Below, piece after piece: positions 19,149-27,793 of a stretch of 64,000 bases of DNA. Positions within the stretch are counted from its first letter, which is position 1. Each line of letters opens with the position of its first letter. A program made the position numbers and the translations under genes. The notes beneath the pieces were generated by a model that worked only from the letters and a program-made list of their open reading frames with translations, did no database searches and was not told the origin of the DNA. The stretch comes from an uncultured Ectothiorhodospiraceae bacterium (lineage in GTDB: Bacteria > Pseudomonadota > Gammaproteobacteria > Nitrococcales > Nitrococcaceae). Location of the stretch: contig CAJXNJ010000005.1 of NCBI GenBank assembly GCA_913057145.1, forward strand, positions 1-64,000, in the 5' to 3' direction.

Positions 19149-20243
19149 TCACCCGTCCCCCTCGGCTTGAAGTACGGCCGCAGCCCGGGTCACAACCTCG
19201 AGCCGGACCCGATCGCCGGCGGCCGGACCCGGCCGCCCCTGATTGGCAAGCGTTGCCACCAAAGGCCAGTCGCTACAGCTGAGCCGGTATTCCGTCATCC
19301 CGCCCCGATAAAGACACTCATCCACCACCGCCTCGATACAATCCGGCGCGGCCGGCTGATCCAGCCTGTGCAGAATCAACGACTGCGGTGGCAGCAGCAG
19401 ATAGGCACCCTCGGCGAAATCGCCACTGAAACGCCCGATCGGCGTTTCAATGCCTGTGGCATCAGACTTTTTAATCGGCAGGAGATTTTCATGCCCCATA
19501 AAGCGGGCAACAAACTCATCCGCAGGCTTCTCATAAATGGCCTGCGGCGTGCCGATCTGCGCAAGACGGCCATGATTGAGCACGGCAATGCGATCACTCA
19601 TCACCATGGCTTCTTCCTGATCATGAGTAACAAAGACAAAGGTCATGCCGAGCTGCCGCTGCAGTCGCCTGAGCTCGATCTGCAGCCGGCCCCGCAGCCC
19701 GGCATCAAGGGCTGATAGAGGCTCATCGAGCAGCAGCACATCGGGTTCGTTCACCAGTGCCCGGGCCAGTGCCACTCGCTGCCGCTGCCCGCCCGATAAT
19801 TGGTCAATCCCCCGCTCAAGCAGTTTATCGATGCCGATCAAAGCGGCCGTGCGCTCAATACGCCGGCTGATTTCTGCAGCCGAGAGTCGCTGCATTTCCA
19901 GGCCGAAGCGAATATTCTCGCGCACATTTCGGTGCGGGAAGAGCGCATACGACTGAAAAACGGTGTTCACACTGCGCCGGTGTGGCGGGACGCCCTGCAT
20001 TGAACGCCCACCGATATGAATCAGCCCGCTGTCCGGTTGATCCAGTCCGGCAAGCAGCCTCAGCAGTGTGGTCTTGCCGCAGCCTGAAGGACCCAGCAGC
20101 GTGAAGAATTCACCCGGTTGGATATCGAGACTGACATCATCGAGCGCCACCGCGTCCGCCGCAAACCGACGCGAGACCTGATCGATACCAATGGATGAGG
20201 CGCTGCGTGCGCGCTGTTGCATGGGCGGGGCTGGCTCTGACAT
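19149..20243 (-). CDS. potA: polyamine ABC transporter ATP-binding protein
   Basis: ATPase of 364 aa. Walker A GPSGCGKTTLLRLLAG, Q-loop FQSYALFPH, signature LSGGQRQRVALARAL, Walker B VLLLDEPLSALD and switch histidine FVTHDQEEAM are intact; residues beyond about 285 form the TOBE-like regulatory domain. ATG 20243 has GGGAGA 9 nt upstream; the longer frame to 20273 is less likely. It heads potA-B-C-D, 52 bp downstream of an ArsR-family gene on the same strand, so it may share that transcript. Confidence 0.92.
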   Translation of the reverse strand: MSEPAPPMQQRARSASSIGIDQVSRRFAADAVALDDVSLDIQPGEFFTLLGPSGCGKTTLLRLLAGLDQPDSGLIHIGGRSMQGVPPHRRSVNTVFQSYALFPHRNVRENIRFGLEMQRLSAAEISRRIERTAALIGIDKLLERGIDQLSGGQRQRVALARALVNEPDVLLLDEPLSALDAGLRGRLQIELRRLQRQLGMTFVFVTHDQEEAMVMSDRIAVLNHGRLAQIGTPQAIYEKPADEFVARFMGHENLLPIKKSDATGIETPIGRFSGDFAEGAYLLLPPQSLILHRLDQPAAPDCIEAVVDECLYRGGMTEYRLSCSDWPLVATLANQGRPGPAAGDRVRLEVVTRAAAVLQAEGDG

Positions 20244-20295
20244 GCACCGTGTCTCCCGGCCGACGTTCACCAAAGCCCGTCAGTTTAACGTAAAT

Positions 20296-20634
20296 TCAGG
20301 ATTCATCGGGCAGCAGCGCGCGCTCGCGCTCGAGACGCTCGCGGGCACCATTGCAGACGATATCGCAGAGCTCAAAGATGAAGGGCGCCTGAATGCCGAA
20401 ATACGCCCGATTGCCATCCTGTCGACGGCCGACCAGGCCATTGGTGCGCAGAACCCCAAGGTGTTTGGAGACATTCGACTGACTGGCACCGGTCGCCGCA
20501 GTGATTTCGGAGACGGTGCGCTCACCGGACTGCAGACAATGCAGAATGCGCAGCCGCTGGGGATCACTCAAGACCCGAAAGTACTGCGCAATCAATTCCA
20601 TCGACTCATTGCCCGGTCTGGTCAAATCACTCAT
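20296..20634 (-). CDS. ArsR-family winged-helix repressor
   Basis: DNA-binding regulator of 112 aa. RVLSDPQRLRILHCLQSGERTVSEI leads into the recognition region ASQSNVSKHLGVLRTNGLV and the wing RQDGNRAYF. The classical ELCVCDL metal site of ArsR is absent; the cysteines are C33 (helix 2) and C90/C94 (helix 5, ELCDIVC). That placement recalls thiol-based sensors such as BigR/SqrR, although C33 is one residue off their position, so the signal is uncertain. Divergent from the MMPL operon across a 113-bp spacer with a strong palindrome; it also lies upstream of potA on the same strand. Confidence 0.88.
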   Translation of the reverse strand: MSDLTRPGNESMELIAQYFRVLSDPQRLRILHCLQSGERTVSEITAATGASQSNVSKHLGVLRTNGLVGRRQDGNRAYFGIQAPFIFELCDIVCNGARERLERERALLPDES

Positions 20635-20671
20635 AACCGCGGTCTCTTCACTACAGACTGGGCATCAGCTT

Positions 20672-20687
20672 ACCCGAACACTCGGGT
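20672..20687. repeat. short inverted repeat in the ArsR/MMPL spacer
   Basis: ACCCGA (20672-20677) and TCGGGT (20682-20687) form perfect 6-bp arms around ACAC. It sits 2 bp before the larger A+T-rich palindrome and may be a second operator half or a hairpin in the repressor's leader. Confidence 0.4.
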
Positions 20688-20689
20688 AT

Positions 20690-20711
20690 TTACTATATGA
20701 CTATATAGTAA
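20690..20711. promoter_or_regulatory. palindromic operator candidate for the ArsR-family repressor
   Basis: Perfect 9-bp inverted repeat TTACTATAT (20690-20698) and ATATAGTAA (20703-20711) with a 4-bp centre GACT. It contains a -10-like TATAGT (20704-20709) reading toward the MMPL gene, so binding would block that promoter, and it lies 56 bp from the repressor start, allowing autorepression. Confidence 0.65.
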
Positions 20712-20747
20712 TAAAGTAATGAATCCATTGTTCAACAGGAAGTCAGC

Positions 20748-23336
20748 ATGGGCCGTCGTCTCGCAGAATTCGCCATGAATCATCCGAAAGCCGTGTTCAT
20801 TGGCACGTTATTGATAACGCTGCTCGGCACGGCACTCATTCCGCTGATTCAGATCGACACCGACCCCGAGAACATGCTGCCGGCCGATCAGGAAGATCGC
20901 GTCCGTCACAACGCGATCAAGGAGCAGTTCAATCTCAACGACATGATCGTGGTGGGGGTGGTCAACGATGATCATCCCGAAGGTGTCTTCAACCCAACCT
21001 CACTCTCAGCGGTGCATGCGTTGAGCCGTGGCATTGCCGAGATAGACGGGGTCATTCGTCAGGATCTTTTATCGCTGTCGACGGTGGATAACATCGAGCA
21101 GGCCGGCCCCGGCACCATCCGCTTTGAATGGATGATGAACACACCACCACAGACTGCCGCGGAGGCCACGGCGATCCGCGAGGCAACACTCGATCTGCCG
21201 CTGTTTCGCGACACCCTGATCTCCGGTGATGGCGAAGCGACGGCGATTTACGTCCCCATTGTTGCCAAGGACCAGAGCCATCGGATATCCCGGGAAATCC
21301 AGGCGCTGATCGATGAGCTTGAGGGTGACAACCAGTACCACATCACCGGCCTGCCCGTTGCCGAAGACACCTTCGGTGTCGAGATGTTCATTCAGATGGC
21401 CATCTCGGCACCACTGGCCGCCCTGGTCATCTTTGCGCTGATGTGGTGGTTCTTCCGCTCGGTAACGCTCGTCGCAGCCCCCATGCTCATGGCGTTCGCG
21501 GTAGTCCTGACCACCATGGGCGCACTCATTGGCATGGGTTACACCGTGCACATCATGAGCTCCATGATTCCGATTTTCCTGATGCCGATTGCGGTGGTGG
21601 ATTCCGTGCACATCATCTCGGAGTTCGCCGATCGCTACCGAAAGGGCCGGGATGCCCGTGAAACCATGGCCGAAGTCATGGAGCATCTTTTCACGCCAAT
21701 GCTCTACACCTCGATCACCTCGGCCATCGGCTTCGCCTCACTCGCCTTCACGCCCATTCCCCCGGTGCAGGTATTCGGGCTTTTCGTGGCCGCCGGCATC
21801 CTGCTTGCGTTTTTATTGACCGTGATTTTCATTCCGGCCTACACGGTGCGACTGAAACCCGAGCGACTGGCAGCCCTGCAGGCAAGTGGCCGTCGAGCCG
21901 CACCTGATGACACCGGTCTTGCCCGCGGGCTGATCGGACTCGGAGGCATGGCGGTCAAAAACGCCAAAATCGTGGTCAGCGTCTTTGCACTGGGCCTGGT
22001 GATCGCCGGCTATGGCATCAGTCAGATCACCGTGAACGACAATCCGGTTCGCTGGTTTCAATCCGATCACCGGATTCGCGTTGCCGATCGCGTGCTCAAC
22101 GAGCATTTTGCCGGCACCTACAGCGCCTACCTGCGTCTGGAGTCGGATGTCAGCGCAGCGGCACCGGCGGATTTTGCAGAGGAATCCAGCGCCATTATTG
22201 AGCAGGCTGAAGGGGCCGGTGTCGATATCCGCGGGCCCTGGCAGCAGATGCTCCGGGAGGCCGAGCAGAACAGCGACGACTTCAATGCCAAGCTCGAGCA
22301 ATTGAGCCTGGCGGTTGATGATGCGCTATTCATGGCCGGCGATCAGGCTTATCCCTGGTGGGAATCGCTGCTCACCCTGATTGACGAGACACGCGGGCGA
22401 CTGAACGTCTTCCAGCGCCCCGAGATGCTTGCCTATATCGCGGATTTTCAGGCGGCGCTGGCCGACAGCCCGGAAGTGGGCAAGGTCAACACCCTGGCGG
22501 ACCTGGTCCGCACGGTCTACCGCGAACTGCGCAGCGGTGATGAGTCCGACTACCGCATTCCCGAGAGCCGACAGGCCGTGGCGCAGACCATTCTCAGCTT
22601 CCAGGGCTCGCATCGCCCGCATGATCTGTGGCGCATGGTCACGCCGGATTATCAGGCCGCCAACCTCTGGTTACAGCTCAGCAGTGGCGATAACCAGGAC
22701 ATGCAGGCCGTGGTGGATCAGGCCGAGGCCTATGTGGAGGAGAACCCGCTACCTCAGGGCATTACCATGAGCTGGGGCGGGCTCAACTACATCAACGTGG
22801 TCTGGCAGGACGCCATGGTCAAAGGCATGGCACAGAGCCTCGCGATTGCCTGGGTGATGGTCGCTGTCATGATGCTGCTGCTCTTCCGCTCCTTTGTCTT
22901 TGGACTGCTGGCGATGATCCCGCTGACCGTGAGCATTGCCTTTATCTACGGTGTGGTCGGCTTGATCGGCAAGTACTACGACATGCCCATTGCCGTATTG
23001 AGCTCACTCACGCTCGGCCTGTCAGTGGATTTTGCCATCCACTTTATTGAACGCAGCCGCGAGAATTACCGTCGAACCGGCAGTTTCACCAAGAGCATGC
23101 AGCTGATGTTCCGGGAGCCGGCAAGGGCAATCAGCCGCAACGCCATTGTTATCGCAATCGGCTTTCTACCGCTGCTGGCAGCCCCACTGGTGCCTTACAA
23201 CACGGTCGGTATTTTCCTTGCGAGCATCATGGCGACTTCGGCGATTGCTTCAATCGTACTGTTGCCAGCGCTCATGAAACTCATCCGGCGCTGGATCATG
23301 CCGGATCGCAGCCAAACAACGGAGGAATCAGCATGA
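20748..23336 (+). CDS. MMPL/RND-superfamily exporter
   Basis: Inner membrane transporter of 862 aa with twofold symmetry: a first helix (about 15-35), a large periplasmic loop, five helices from about 215 to 370, a second lone helix near 405-425, a second loop, and five more helices from about 690 to 855. This is the MMPL/HpnN-like layout rather than the 1000-aa drug RND form. It is followed by a LolA-like periplasmic protein and a beta-barrel, which suggests export of a lipid or other hydrophobic compound to the outer membrane; the substrate is unknown. The stop overlaps the next ATG (ATGA). The upstream palindrome suggests control by the divergent ArsR protein. Confidence 0.87.
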   Translation: MGRRLAEFAMNHPKAVFIGTLLITLLGTALIPLIQIDTDPENMLPADQEDRVRHNAIKEQFNLNDMIVVGVVNDDHPEGVFNPTSLSAVHALSRGIAEIDGVIRQDLLSLSTVDNIEQAGPGTIRFEWMMNTPPQTAAEATAIREATLDLPLFRDTLISGDGEATAIYVPIVAKDQSHRISREIQALIDELEGDNQYHITGLPVAEDTFGVEMFIQMAISAPLAALVIFALMWWFFRSVTLVAAPMLMAFAVVLTTMGALIGMGYTVHIMSSMIPIFLMPIAVVDSVHIISEFADRYRKGRDARETMAEVMEHLFTPMLYTSITSAIGFASLAFTPIPPVQVFGLFVAAGILLAFLLTVIFIPAYTVRLKPERLAALQASGRRAAPDDTGLARGLIGLGGMAVKNAKIVVSVFALGLVIAGYGISQITVNDNPVRWFQSDHRIRVADRVLNEHFAGTYSAYLRLESDVSAAAPADFAEESSAIIEQAEGAGVDIRGPWQQMLREAEQNSDDFNAKLEQLSLAVDDALFMAGDQAYPWWESLLTLIDETRGRLNVFQRPEMLAYIADFQAALADSPEVGKVNTLADLVRTVYRELRSGDESDYRIPESRQAVAQTILSFQGSHRPHDLWRMVTPDYQAANLWLQLSSGDNQDMQAVVDQAEAYVEENPLPQGITMSWGGLNYINVVWQDAMVKGMAQSLAIAWVMVAVMMLLLFRSFVFGLLAMIPLTVSIAFIYGVVGLIGKYYDMPIAVLSSLTLGLSVDFAIHFIERSRENYRRTGSFTKSMQLMFREPARAISRNAIVIAIGFLPLLAAPLVPYNTVGIFLASIMATSAIASIVLLPALMKLIRRWIMPDRSQTTEESA

Positions 23337-24133
23337 AGACAATTCGCCAAATGCTCCTTGCGGTCCTGCTCACCGCCCTGCTCCCGCCGATGGCATTCGC
23401 GCAGCTCACCGATGCCTCGGAGATTGTCGGCAAAGCCAATATCGCCGCTTATTACGCCGGTGACGATGGCCGTTCCGCGGCGCGCATGCTCATCATGGAT
23501 GCCAATGGCAATCGCCAGCAGCGCCAGTTCACCCTGCTGCGCCAGGATGTCGAAGATGGCGGCGATCAGCGCTACCTCGTCGTCTTCAGTCGCCCCGCAG
23601 ACATTCGCGGTACGGTCTTTCGGGTTGAAAAACAGGTGGGCCGCGATGATGACCGCTGGCTCTATCTGCCCGCCCTCGATCTGGTCAAGCGCATCGCCGC
23701 CGGCGACAAGCGCACCAGCTTTGTTGGCTCACACTTCTTCTACGAAGACATCTCCGGTCGCGCTCTGGAGGAAGACAACCACACGCTGATTGAGACAACG
23801 GATGAGCACTACCTCATCGAGAGCACGCCCAAAGACCCGGACACGGTCGAGTTCGCGAGCTTCCGCACCTGGATTGACCGGGAGACCATGCTGCCGATGC
23901 GAAGCGAATATGCCCGCGCCTCGGGCGAGGTCTACCGCCGCATGGAGGTCACCGAGGTGGAAACCATTGATGGTTATCCGACCGGCACGGAAGTCCGCAT
24001 GGCCGATCTCGACAGCGGTGGCTATACGATTACGCAGTTTCGCTTCTCCGAGTACGACATCGGACTCCCGGATCGCATTTTCAGTGAACGCTCCCTGCGC
24101 AACCCGCCACGTGAGTGGCTGCAGAGGAATTAA
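23333..24133 (+). CDS. LolA-like outer membrane lipoprotein-sorting protein
   Basis: Periplasmic protein of 266 aa with a signal peptide (MLLAVLLTALLPPMAFAQ, cleavage near residue 23). The segments FTLLRQDVEDGGDQRYLVVFSRPADIRGT, WLYLPALDLVKRI and FVGSHFFYEDISGR are typical of the family annotated as outer membrane lipoprotein-sorting protein that partners MMPL exporters. The fold is an open beta-barrel that can shield a hydrophobic cargo. Its stop overlaps the next start by one base (TAATG). Substrate is unknown. Confidence 0.84.
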   Translation: MKTIRQMLLAVLLTALLPPMAFAQLTDASEIVGKANIAAYYAGDDGRSAARMLIMDANGNRQQRQFTLLRQDVEDGGDQRYLVVFSRPADIRGTVFRVEKQVGRDDDRWLYLPALDLVKRIAAGDKRTSFVGSHFFYEDISGRALEEDNHTLIETTDEHYLIESTPKDPDTVEFASFRTWIDRETMLPMRSEYARASGEVYRRMEVTEVETIDGYPTGTEVRMADLDSGGYTITQFRFSEYDIGLPDRIFSERSLRNPPREWLQRN

Positions 24134-25488
24134 TGCGTATTTCACACGGACAATGGGCTCGACACCTGGGCCTCGCGGCACTACTTGCCCTGCCCGCGAT
24201 GGCATACGCGCAGTCGGATGATGCCGCCGCACCGGCAGACCCATGGGGCGAGGAAGCCTGGGACGAGGAAGCGGACTGGGGAGAGGATCCCTGGGCCACG
24301 GAGTCATCCGGCTGGCAGCTATACGGTTTTCTCGAAGGCGCTACCGCTGCACGTATCCACAATGACCCTGCCGTCAATGAGGATTACACACTGAATGAAC
24401 TGCGTGGGCAGCTGGAGGCGGAGCGAGTGCTGGGTGAGCAGACGCTGCGCGTCAAGGGTGATCTGTGGGCGGATGGTGTTGAGGATGGGCTGCGTGGCGA
24501 TCTGCGCGAAGCCAACCTCAGTGGCCGTTTGAGTGAACGGATTGACTATGAAATCGGCCGGCAGATTCTGACCTGGGGCACCGGTGATCTGGTCTTCCTG
24601 AATGATCTCTTCCCCAAGGATTATGTCTCGTTTTTCAGTGGCCGCGACGATGAATATCTCAAGGCCCCTGTTGATGCACTCAAGCTTTCATTCTTTGGCG
24701 ATGTGAATCTCGATCTGGTCTGGCTGCCCCGCGCCAACCCCAATCGTTTCATCACCGGCGAGCGGCTCTCATATTTCAGTGCCGAGGCCGGACGGCGCGT
24801 TGCCGCGCCCCCTGAAATCGATCCGGATGATCGCGATGACTGGCTGGATGACAGCGAATGGGCCATGCGTCTCTACCAGACCATCCGGGGAACAGAGTAT
24901 GCCGCCTATGCCTTTCATGGCTTTGACAAGCAGCCAAGCGGCCTGGATCCGGTCAGCAATAGGCCGCTCTTTCCGCGCCTGAGCAGCCTGGGTGCGAGTA
25001 TTCGTCGGCCGATCGGCGCCGGCGTTGGCAATCTGGAGGCCGCCTATTACCACGGGCAGGACAGTGCCGGCACCGACCCCAACCGGCCCAATGATCAGTG
25101 GCGACTCCTCGCAGGTTTCGAACATGAGGCGGCAACCGACCTCACGCTTGGCTGGCAGTATTATCTGGAATGGACTCAGGATCACGATGCGCTGATCGCC
25201 AATACACCAAGCGCGCAACGCCCCTTTGCCGTCGATGAATATCGGCACCTGCTGACCAACCGCATCACCTATCAGATGCTGCGGCAGGATCTAACGCTCA
25301 CGCTGATGACTTTCTACTCACCCTCCGATCAGGATTACTACCTGCGGCCTCGCGCGCAATATCGCTTTAATGACCGACTCATCGGCACGCTGGGTGGCAA
25401 TCTGTTTGGCGGTGAAGACGACTGGACCTTCCATACCCAGCTGGAAGACAACAGCAACCTTTATGCCCGTATCCGTTACAACTTCTAA
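24133..25488 (+). CDS. outer membrane beta-barrel protein of the MMPL export operon
   Basis: Protein of 451 aa with a signal peptide (LGLAALLALPAMAYAQ) and a beta-rich body ending in an aromatic residue (ARIRYNF), the usual C-terminal signal for barrel insertion. Strands such as ERIDYEIGRQILTWG, LYQTIRGTEYAAYAFHGFD and LTLGWQYYLEWTQ alternate polar and hydrophobic residues. It resembles DUF1302-like porins but I do not assign a family with certainty. Between the signal peptide and the barrel lies a very acidic tryptophan-rich stretch with repeated W-x-E-E and DPW units (residues about 30-60). GAGG lies 5 nt before ATG 24133. Confidence 0.75.
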   Translation: MRISHGQWARHLGLAALLALPAMAYAQSDDAAAPADPWGEEAWDEEADWGEDPWATESSGWQLYGFLEGATAARIHNDPAVNEDYTLNELRGQLEAERVLGEQTLRVKGDLWADGVEDGLRGDLREANLSGRLSERIDYEIGRQILTWGTGDLVFLNDLFPKDYVSFFSGRDDEYLKAPVDALKLSFFGDVNLDLVWLPRANPNRFITGERLSYFSAEAGRRVAAPPEIDPDDRDDWLDDSEWAMRLYQTIRGTEYAAYAFHGFDKQPSGLDPVSNRPLFPRLSSLGASIRRPIGAGVGNLEAAYYHGQDSAGTDPNRPNDQWRLLAGFEHEAATDLTLGWQYYLEWTQDHDALIANTPSAQRPFAVDEYRHLLTNRITYQMLRQDLTLTLMTFYSPSDQDYYLRPRAQYRFNDRLIGTLGGNLFGGEDDWTFHTQLEDNSNLYARIRYNF

Positions 25489-25499
25489 GGAGACAAACG

Positions 25500-25715
25500 A
25501 TGACCGTTAATGAAGGACTTCGCGCAATGGCCGGATTCTTTGTTCTGCTGAGCCTGGCGCTTGGCACCTGGGTACACCCCGGCTGGTATCTGTTTACCGC
25601 CTTTGTCGGCATTAATCTGCTGCAATCGGCTTTTACCCGTTGGTGTCCGGCAATGGCCATCCTCAAGCGCATCGGCTTTCGTGAGGAGGTCAGCAAGGAC
25701 AGGGCTGCTGCCTGA
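25500..25715 (+). CDS. DUF2892 family small inner membrane protein
   Basis: Membrane protein of 71 aa with two helices (about 8-24 and 27-45) and the family motif FTRWCPAMAILKRIG near the C-terminus. It starts 11 nt after the barrel gene with AAGGAGA as ribosome site, so it belongs to the operon. DUF2892 proteins often sit with rhodanese or sulfur-related genes; the conserved cysteine in RWCP may matter. Function is unknown. Confidence 0.82.
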   Translation: MTVNEGLRAMAGFFVLLSLALGTWVHPGWYLFTAFVGINLLQSAFTRWCPAMAILKRIGFREEVSKDRAAA

Positions 25716-25729
25716 TCAGCCCCACCGCA

Positions 25730-25767
25730 TCGCTGTCACCTGCGCTGAATGGAGCCGGTGACAGCGA
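25730..25767. terminator. long hairpin between convergent DUF2892 and galU genes
   Basis: Perfect 11-bp stem TCGCTGTCACC (25730-25740) and GGTGACAGCGA (25757-25767) with a 16-nt loop. No T run on either side, so termination efficiency is uncertain; its place between converging genes supports a bidirectional role. Confidence 0.45.
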
Positions 25768-25775
25768 ATGGCCAG

Positions 25776-26651
25776 TTACCCTCTTTGCTCGAGGTAGCGC
25801 CGGAACGCAGGCCCGAGCTCAGGATGCTGCAATCCGTATTCCACAGTGGCCTGCAGATAGCCGAGCTTATCGCCACAATCATAGCGGGTTCCGGCAAACT
25901 CATAGGCAAGGACCGGCTCATCGGCAAGCAACGCAGCGATGGCATCGGTGAGCTGAACCTCGCCACCGGCCCCCGGCTGGGTCTCACGCAGCTTCTCGAA
26001 GATGCGGCCGCTGAGAATATATCGGCCCACCACACCCAGGTCGGAAGGTGCCTGCTGCGATGAGGGCTTCTCGATAATGCCCTTGACCTGGTTGACACGG
26101 GAGTCCACCGGCTCGACATCAACCACCCCGTAACGATCGCTGTGTTCAGCAGGTATCCGCTGCACTCCGACAATGCTCGCATGGTGTCTGTCAAACTGCT
26201 CGACCATTTGCGAGATACAGCCACCATGATCGCCGTCATCAATCAGATCGTCGGCGAGAATAATGGCAAAGGGCTCATTGCCCACGACGGGTTCGGCGCA
26301 AAGCACCGCATGCCCCAGACCGCGCGCCTCCGGCTGACGGATGTAGATACAGGCTACTTCCGGCGGAATGATCTCGCGCACCGTCTCCAGCCGCTCGAGC
26401 TTGTCGGCCTCAAGCAGTTCGGTCTCCAGCTCATAAGCCTTGTCAAAATGATCGGGAATACTGCGTTTATTGCGCCCGGTCACAAACACCAGCGTGTCGA
26501 TACCGGCCCGCACGGCCTCTTCGGCGGCATACTGAATAAGGGGTTTATCAACGACCGGCAGCATTTCCTTCGGATTGGCCTTGGTTGCCGGCAGGAAACG
26601 TGTCCCGAGCCCGGCCACAGGAAATACAGCTTTGCGGATACGCCTTGTCAT
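25776..26651 (-). CDS. galU: UTP-glucose-1-phosphate uridylyltransferase
   Basis: Makes UDP-glucose from UTP and glucose-1-phosphate, feeding cell-surface glycans and osmolyte precursors. 291 aa, the family length. The N-terminal nucleotide site AVFPVAGLGTRFLPATKANPK, VFVTGRNKRSIPDHFD, FAIILADDLI and GVVGRYIL are canonical. It is a possible donor supplier for the exopolysaccharide synthase at 7768, though not linked to it. Confidence 0.95.
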   Translation of the reverse strand: MTRRIRKAVFPVAGLGTRFLPATKANPKEMLPVVDKPLIQYAAEEAVRAGIDTLVFVTGRNKRSIPDHFDKAYELETELLEADKLERLETVREIIPPEVACIYIRQPEARGLGHAVLCAEPVVGNEPFAIILADDLIDDGDHGGCISQMVEQFDRHHASIVGVQRIPAEHSDRYGVVDVEPVDSRVNQVKGIIEKPSSQQAPSDLGVVGRYILSGRIFEKLRETQPGAGGEVQLTDAIAALLADEPVLAYEFAGTRYDCGDKLGYLQATVEYGLQHPELGPAFRRYLEQRG

Positions 26652-26706
26652 CGCCCGTCACACTCCTTGCGCGGTTCAATCAATCAGACGGACAAGCGTA
26701 GCGGAA

Positions 26707-26733
26707 GGCGGAGCACCTGTCAGGCACTCCGCC
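26707..26733 (-). terminator. hairpin downstream of the comEA-like gene
   Basis: GGCGGAG (26707-26713) pairs with CTCCGCC (26727-26733), with a small inner CCTG/CAGG pairing. It lies about 14 nt past the stop. No T run follows on the minus strand. Confidence 0.35.
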
Positions 26734-26747
26734 CGCATTCGGTGATG

Positions 26748-27011
26748 TCAATCGAGTGTGACCTGCTCGCGCATGGCCTCAAGCGTGGCCTCACCGATGC
26801 CTGAGACCCGTGTGAGCCCCTCAATACGCTCAAAAGGCCCGTTGGTCTCGCGCTCTTCAATAATGGCCATGGCCGTGGCCGGCCCCACCCCGGTCAGGGT
26901 TTCAAGCGTTTCGGCATCGGCTTCGTTGACGTTGACAGGCTCCGTACTGGCCGATGCAACGCCGGATATGAAAGCAGCGATCAGAAAAGCGGTCGATTTT
27001 GCGATTTTCAT
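26748..27011 (-). CDS. ComEA-like helix-hairpin-helix protein
   Basis: Protein of 87 aa with a signal peptide (STAFLIAAFISGVASAST) and two HhH motifs: LETLTGVGPATAMAIIEER and IEGLTRVSGIGEATLEAM, preceded by VNVNEADAE. This is the stand-alone periplasmic ComEA form, a double-stranded DNA binder used in DNA uptake in several gammaproteobacteria. ATG 27011 is chosen because GGAGG lies 5 nt before it and the signal peptide follows directly. Confidence 0.88.
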   Translation of the reverse strand: MKIAKSTAFLIAAFISGVASASTEPVNVNEADAETLETLTGVGPATAMAIIEERETNGPFERIEGLTRVSGIGEATLEAMREQVTLD

Positions 27012-27064
27012 AAAAGCCTCCTGGTATTTGCGATGACAACGCATCCCGGAGACTAATCGGCGGT

Positions 27065-27793
27065 TCAATCGGAGGTTGTGAACCCCATCTCATGCCGGAT
27101 CGCTTGCAGCACCGCCACCGGATCTTTCGCGCGCGTCACGGGACGACCGACCACCAGATCCGTGGCCCCGGCAGCCAGTGCCTCAGCGGGCGTGAGAATG
27201 CGGCTCTGATCATCCATGGCAGCTCCGCGTGGACGAATACCCGGGGTTACGCGACGAAAAGGCCGTTTGACCTGCCCTTCCACCAGCATGGCTTCCTGCG
27301 CTGAGCAGACAACGCCATCCAGCCCGGCCTCATCCGCGAGGCGGGCCAGTCGACTCACCGCCTCTTCCGGCGTTCCCATCACGCCGACTTCGGCCAGACT
27401 ATCGGCATCATGGCTGGTCAGAACGGTCACCGCCGTGAGCAACGGCCGATCGCGACCCACCGGGCTGCCTGCCTCCAGCCCTTCCATTGCCGATTGCATC
27501 ATCGCTCGTCCGCCAAGCGCATGGACATTCAGCATCCAAACCCCGAGCCTGGCGGCGGCCCGGCAGGCACCGGCCACGGTATTCGGAATGTCATGGAATT
27601 TAAGATCAAGAAACACATCCCAACCCGCATCCACCCACTCGCCAACCAGCGAGGGGCCTGCCGAGACGAAAAGCTCTTTGCCGATTTTAAGCCGACAATC
27701 CTCGGGGCTCAGGCGCTCAACCAGCGATCGGGCATCAGCGGGCTCAGAGAAATCCAGTGCCACAATCGGCGGCTGACGTTCATCCAGACTCAT
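27065..27793 (-). CDS. pyrF: orotidine 5'-phosphate decarboxylase
   Basis: Last step of UMP synthesis, 242 aa. The catalytic array appears as [16 protein letters not shown] (D-x-K-x-x-D), with [12 protein letters not shown] at the start and a phosphate-binding TPGIRPRG loop. Its start overlaps the lapB stop by 4 nt, so it is part of the lap operon end. Confidence 0.95.
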   Translation of the reverse strand: MSLDERQPPIVALDFSEPADARSLVERLSPEDCRLKIGKELFVSAGPSLVGEWVDAGWDVFLDLKFHDIPNTVAGACRAAARLGVWMLNVHALGGRAMMQSAMEGLEAGSPVGRDRPLLTAVTVLTSHDADSLAEVGVMGTPEEAVSRLARLADEAGLDGVVCSAQEAMLVEGQVKRPFRRVTPGIRPRGAAMDDQSRILTPAEALAAGATDLVVGRPVTRAKDPVAVLQAIRHEMGFTTSD

